A DNA stretch of 64,000 nt from Lenzites betulinus (taxonomy: Eukaryota; Basidiomycota; Agaricomycetes; Polyporales; Polyporaceae): assembly GCA_022264855.1 (NCBI GenBank), contig JABYQU010000031.1:186001-250000 (forward strand), read 5' to 3'. Position numbers and translations under genes: made by a program. The notes under the pieces are model-generated. The model was given only the letters and a program-made list of their open reading frames with translations, ran no database searches and was not told the origin of the DNA. Position 1 is the first letter of the stretch, and each line of letters begins with the position of its first letter. This document shows positions 60,277 to 64,000 of this stretch, in pieces.

Positions 60277-61953
60277 ATGGGCGCGTGTATGTCTTCAGGT
60301 TCGATCGAGGTCAGCGAGGAGGAGAAGCGTCTCCACCGAGAAGCAGAGAAGAGTCTCAGGGAGGTCCGTATCGGCCTATCTCGCCATCCATTAACGCTTC
60401 TCACCCGCCTCCCCCAGGCAAAACTGAAGCTGCAGAAGCAGGTCAAGGTCTGTCCGCCTTCTACCCCGCACCATGATCATCCGTGCTAATCCGCCCCGCT
60501 CCAGGTCCTCCTCCTCGGGTCCGGTGACTCCGGCAAGTCCACCATCCTCAAGCAGATGCGCCTCATCCACCGCGTCCCCTTCTCCGCACAAGAAATCGAG
60601 TCCTACCGCCAGCTCGTCTTCAACAACCTCACCCACGGCCTCAGCAATGTCATTGACGCCATGGAGGACATGGAGCTCGACGTCTCCGAGGAGAACAGGG
60701 ACCTCGCCCAGATGATCCACGACGCCTCGGACATCAAGGACGGCGAGCCCTTTCCCTTCGAGTTCCACGATGCTCTCAAGCGTCTCTGGGCGGACCCCAA
60801 CGTGCAGTTGGCGTACTCGCGCGGCAACGAGGCAGCGCTGCCCGAGAAGTGAGTGTCGTCAGAGCATTCCATATACGAGCGCTGCGCTGATCTCACCGGT
60901 TCGCGTAGCTTGACATACTACTTTGCGGACCTGGACCGGTTATTTAACCCCGCCTACCAGCCAAATGAGCAGGACATTGTCAATGCTCGCGCACGGACTA
61001 TCGGCATAACGGAGACCATCTTCACCCTCCGCGACCATGAGATGCTCATGGTCGACGTGGGTGGCCAGAAGAGCGAGCGGCGAAAGTGGATTCACTGCTT
61101 CCAGGATGTGACGAGCATCCTCTTCCTCGTCAGCTTGAGTGGCTTCGACCAGTGTCTTGTCGAAGACAAGGACGCGGTATGTCTGGAGTTCGGACCGTAC
61201 CCGCCGACAGTCATATTCATCACCGCACTACTAGAACCAAATGCAAGACGCGATGACGATTTGGGACTCAATATGTCACTCGCAATGGTTCAAACAGACG
61301 TCCATCGTGAGTATATGCAGCATGGCGTGTGACCAGAATCTCGCCCGCTCACCTGCGCGCGCCCGCCCCTAGATCCTGTTCCTGAACAAAAACGACTTGT
61401 TCGAAAAGAAGGTAAAGCACTCCGATATCAAGAACTTCTTCCCGGTAAGTGTCCTTCGATGCCCGGCATTACCACCGAACTCTAAATCAGCACGGATAGG
61501 ATTATGACGGCGAGGCCGGGGACGACAAAGCCGGACGTGAGTACTTTAGGAAACGATTTGCGAGGCTCGCCCAGAAGGCGAACGCCAAGGAGCGGGAGAT
61601 TTACATCCAGTGCGTCACCCCCGATTCCGTTCAGACGACTTCCATAAGTCCGCCCGTACGGCGGCTTTACTGACACCTTCGCAAAGCGTGACTACCGCGA
61701 CGGACACGGAACTGCTCCGGGTGGTCATGGCTGCTGTTGAAGGTGCGTGCTGCCATGTCTTCTTGCATACAGGGATGCTGACGGACTGTTTACAGAGTGA
61801 GTGTTCCTGTTCTCTCCTTTGCCCCCGAACCCCCTTCGTTGTCTATATTTGGCACCTTTGGTCCCGCACTGCGACGCAATGGTGCTTACGGCCGCACCAT
61901 CTTCATTCAGCATCATCCTGCGACAGAGCCTACAAACGGCAGCGTTGATCTAA
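60277..61953 (+). CDS. Heterotrimeric G-protein alpha subunit
   Basis: This GTPase couples seven-helix receptors to effectors at the plasma membrane. The N-terminus MGACMSSGS has Gly2 and Cys4 for myristoylation and palmitoylation. Motifs in order are the P-loop LLLGSGDSGKST (usual form GAGESGKST), LKQMRLIH, switch I region VNARARTIGITE with the catalytic Arg, switch II VDVGGQKSERRKWIHCF, LNKNDLF (NKxD) and VTTATDTELL (TCAT-type motif). The C-terminus is IILRQSLQTAALI, with stop at 61951-61953. Introns follow residues LRE, QVK, LPEN (split Asn), DKDA, TSI, FFP and YIH. Between AVE and IILRQ the frame and the family-conserved Asp are restored only if a single base, A61796, is an exon, flanked by introns 61743-61795 and 61797-61910. 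The leader is CT-rich. The fungal subgroup is not assigned. Confidence 0.92.
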
Positions 61954-64000
61954 GCTCTACCTTTACACCGCACTGTTTACCGCAATACCTCCCCTCCCCT
62001 GCGCACTTTAATCCGGCCGGTTCTCTGCTCTGCAGCACACATTCCAGTATCATTATCTATCACTCTCACATCTGTCCATCCGTCGTCGTTCTGCCCATGG
62101 CATATGTAGCTTTCTCGACATTCCTTCTCTTTTCGCTTTCGTTCGCTTCGGTTCCTGGGCTCTATTTGCAGAGTCGTGACCGCTGATGTAACTCATCATG
62201 ACCGCTATCTTCCCTGGTGCCCGTCCGACGTTGGCCGCAATGCTCCGTGGCGGACCCTCCCATCAACTGCAACTATGACCGCGCGCTCTGCCAACCCACG
62301 CGCGTTCTCGACGTCTTCTGCGGAAACCCGCCATCTCAATCTGGTGCCCTTAATGACGCGCCGAACAGCACGATCATCAGCAGAAACGTGAGTGCCATTC
62401 CCTCCAAACGGCGTCCTAGCATGGACATGCGCCTACTACGGACAGCCTTGCGGGCCCCTTCTACGATGCCCCTACTGACCGTATCACCCCTCCCGCTGTG
62501 CAGATCCGTGAAATCATGCTGTGATCGCACGCCAGCCCTCTCCTGAGCCGCGGCCGCAGCCCATCAGGAAGCCCAGCAGGAGTCGCCCACGTGCACCGCC
62601 CGCCCTCTCGCTCGGTTTATCGCCGAGGGGGGGGCAGCGGTGGGAGGGAACGGGGGTAGGGAGGCTCGGGGAGGGGGGACGGACAGCGTGGAGGGTTTAA
62701 TTTATATGCCCCGGCGCCGGCTGGCGCGGCCCTGAGGGACGGACGGCCGCTGGCGCGCGCCCTGCTTCTGGCGACTCGAACATGGGAAGGCGCCGACAGC
62801 ACTCTGCAGCGCGCGCTCTCCCGGCCTCTTCTCTGCTCTTCGCGCACACACGACCTCTGTCCTCGCCATCCACGGATCCGGTTCGTGCCTATTGCCCTGC
62901 CCCGCACCCCCGGCTTTACGTCCACATTCTTTCGCCTTCGTCTTCGTCTTCGTGTTCATGTATCTGTTACCCCTGCCCGCCCCATCTCGTTGCAGTCCCA
63001 TCCCATATTATTATGCGGGGCCGCCCGCTTGCATTGCCGTTCCGCACGCCCACACACCCCTTCCCGTCCCTTTCCCCGTCCTTCTCCTTCTCCCGCACCC
63101 AAGCCATTCACGTTTCGCTTCAGTTCACTCTCACTCTCTTCATTCGCACCTCCGCTCCCGCTCCCGCGCCTCCGTTGCTTTCGCGTCCGCCCCTCTCCCG
63201 CAGCACGTACGTACTACGCAGCCCGCCAGTGTATACCTACTACCCCTACCGTCGCCCTAATCCTGATCAGTTCGCATGGACGTCCTCAACCTCCCGGTCC
63301 CAGCTCGAGCCCCAGTCTCGAGTCCCGTCTGCGCGCGGCGCCCGCGGGCACACGCCTGTCACTAGTGTCAGCTTGTCTGTCGGTCTCCGAAGTACTCTAA
63401 CCTTAGGCCCAGGAACGCCCGACTGCTGCTGCTGTTGCTAATAATCCCGACCCGGGCCCCGCCAATCATCCCGACGTCTGTCTCCCCACGACCACGCCGT
63501 CGCCGACTCGCTGCCGTGTCGGCGTGGCTCCAACCCTTGCGACCGCTACGCTGCCGTCCTCGCCGCCGTACACTACGCGCTACGCGCGCGACATATACAG
63601 GGCTGCGCACCACCCGCGCGCGGCCAAATTTTCAGTACTAGTGATTGGACGGCTCCGACGGGTTCAAGAACCTCGCGTCGCGCGTAGCGCGTGGCGAGGT
63701 ATGTGGTAGTATGTGAACGGCCCTGAGATCATCATATAATTACGGGACGCGCCACGCCGTAAACGACAACGTTGCTGCTATAAGCTACTACTTATATATA
63801 CTGCGCGCGATCAGACGCGTCCGATGTTCGAATTAATACTAGTATGTGTCCGCTGCTCACTCGCCTTCACCCGCCCGCCCGACGACGGCGAGCGACGACG
63901 GCACCGGCGCACCAGCGACGACCCCAACGATCGCGCGGCGCGACCCGTCGGTATTATGGCGCGCTGCCGACGCGTGGCGGTATTACCGTGAGCCCCGCGC
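61954..64000. other. Right-edge region: probable promoter and leader of a gene beyond the window
   Basis: After the G alpha stop the sequence holds no recognised coding region. A G-run block (62627-62680) is followed by a TATA-like element and then some 650 bp of strongly pyrimidine-rich plus-strand sequence. An ATG at 63278 opens MDVLNLPVPARAPVSSP, and a GT...AG pair (about 63358-63407) could join it to an open stretch that begins AQERPTAAAVANNPDPGPAN. I do not recognise it. The last 300 bp alternate AT-rich and CG-rich blocks. Confidence 0.4.
62696..62710 (+). promoter_or_regulatory. TATA-like element downstream of a G-run block
   Basis: TTTAATTTATATGCC lies 16 bp after a block with six or more G-runs of three to eight bases (62627-62680), and is followed by a CT-rich leader-like stretch. 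Confidence 0.4.

Noticed and set aside
62782..63441. Plus-strand open frame of 219 codons rich in Ser, Pro and Leu
   Set aside because: All three plus frames are open because the DNA is pyrimidine-rich; it looks like leader sequence, not protein.

Overview
This window is nuclear DNA from a filamentous basidiomycete, very probably an Agaricomycete and perhaps a polypore. The evidence is high GC, genes broken by many 45-75 nt GT-AG introns, tight divergent and convergent gene pairs, purely eukaryotic gene content, and a decayed SWIM-finger transposase of a kind common in Agaricomycete genomes. The species-level placement is inference.

Layout. 1-1681: relic of a MULE-type transposase, followed by about 1.5 kb of AT-rich repeat debris. 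3171-26850: a compact housekeeping block with phosphatidylserine decarboxylase (+), tRNA m5U54 methyltransferase TRM2 (-), a CNNM/Mam3 membrane protein (+), the BCKDH E2 acyltransferase (-), a GT25-like glycosyltransferase (-), U3 snoRNP protein UTP18 (+), TRAPP subunit TRS33 (-), N-recognin UBR1 (+), organellar-type glutamyl-tRNA synthetase (-) and a membrane-anchored histidine acid phosphatase (+). 29018-30355: chitin synthase export chaperone CHS7 (-). 30356-37972: a 7.6 kb GC-rich stretch with no recognisable gene. 37973-40104: a PCL/CLG1-type cyclin (+). 40105-43191: 3 kb without a recognised gene. 43192-43741: a 105-residue four-exon membrane protein (-), assembled here from splice sites. 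43938-48722: SPO22/ZIP4-like TPR protein (+). 49429-52542: cullin-4 (+). 53075-54489: an unrecognised fungal protein (+). 54490-60276: 5.8 kb of mostly non-coding sequence with a hairpin-rich repeat. 60277-61953: a G-protein alpha subunit (+). 61954-64000: a G-rich/TATA/pyrimidine-leader arrangement suggesting the promoter of a gene to the right.

The genes do not form a biosynthetic cluster. They are mostly unlinked core functions: mitochondrial lipid, branched-chain amino acid and translation enzymes, two ubiquitin-ligase components (UBR1, CUL4), vesicle and chitin-synthase trafficking (TRS33, CHS7), ribosome biogenesis (UTP18), meiosis (ZIP4-like), cell cycle (cyclin) and signalling (G alpha). 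The most interesting signals are in gene structure: an apparent one-nucleotide exon near the end of the G alpha gene, a likely non-AUG start giving the glutamyl-tRNA synthetase an arginine-rich presequence, a GC-AG intron in the glycosyltransferase, palindromic 22-bp repeats just upstream of TRS33, and the small conserved-looking membrane protein. All gene models come from reading frames, splice-site phase and remembered family motifs; no search was run.
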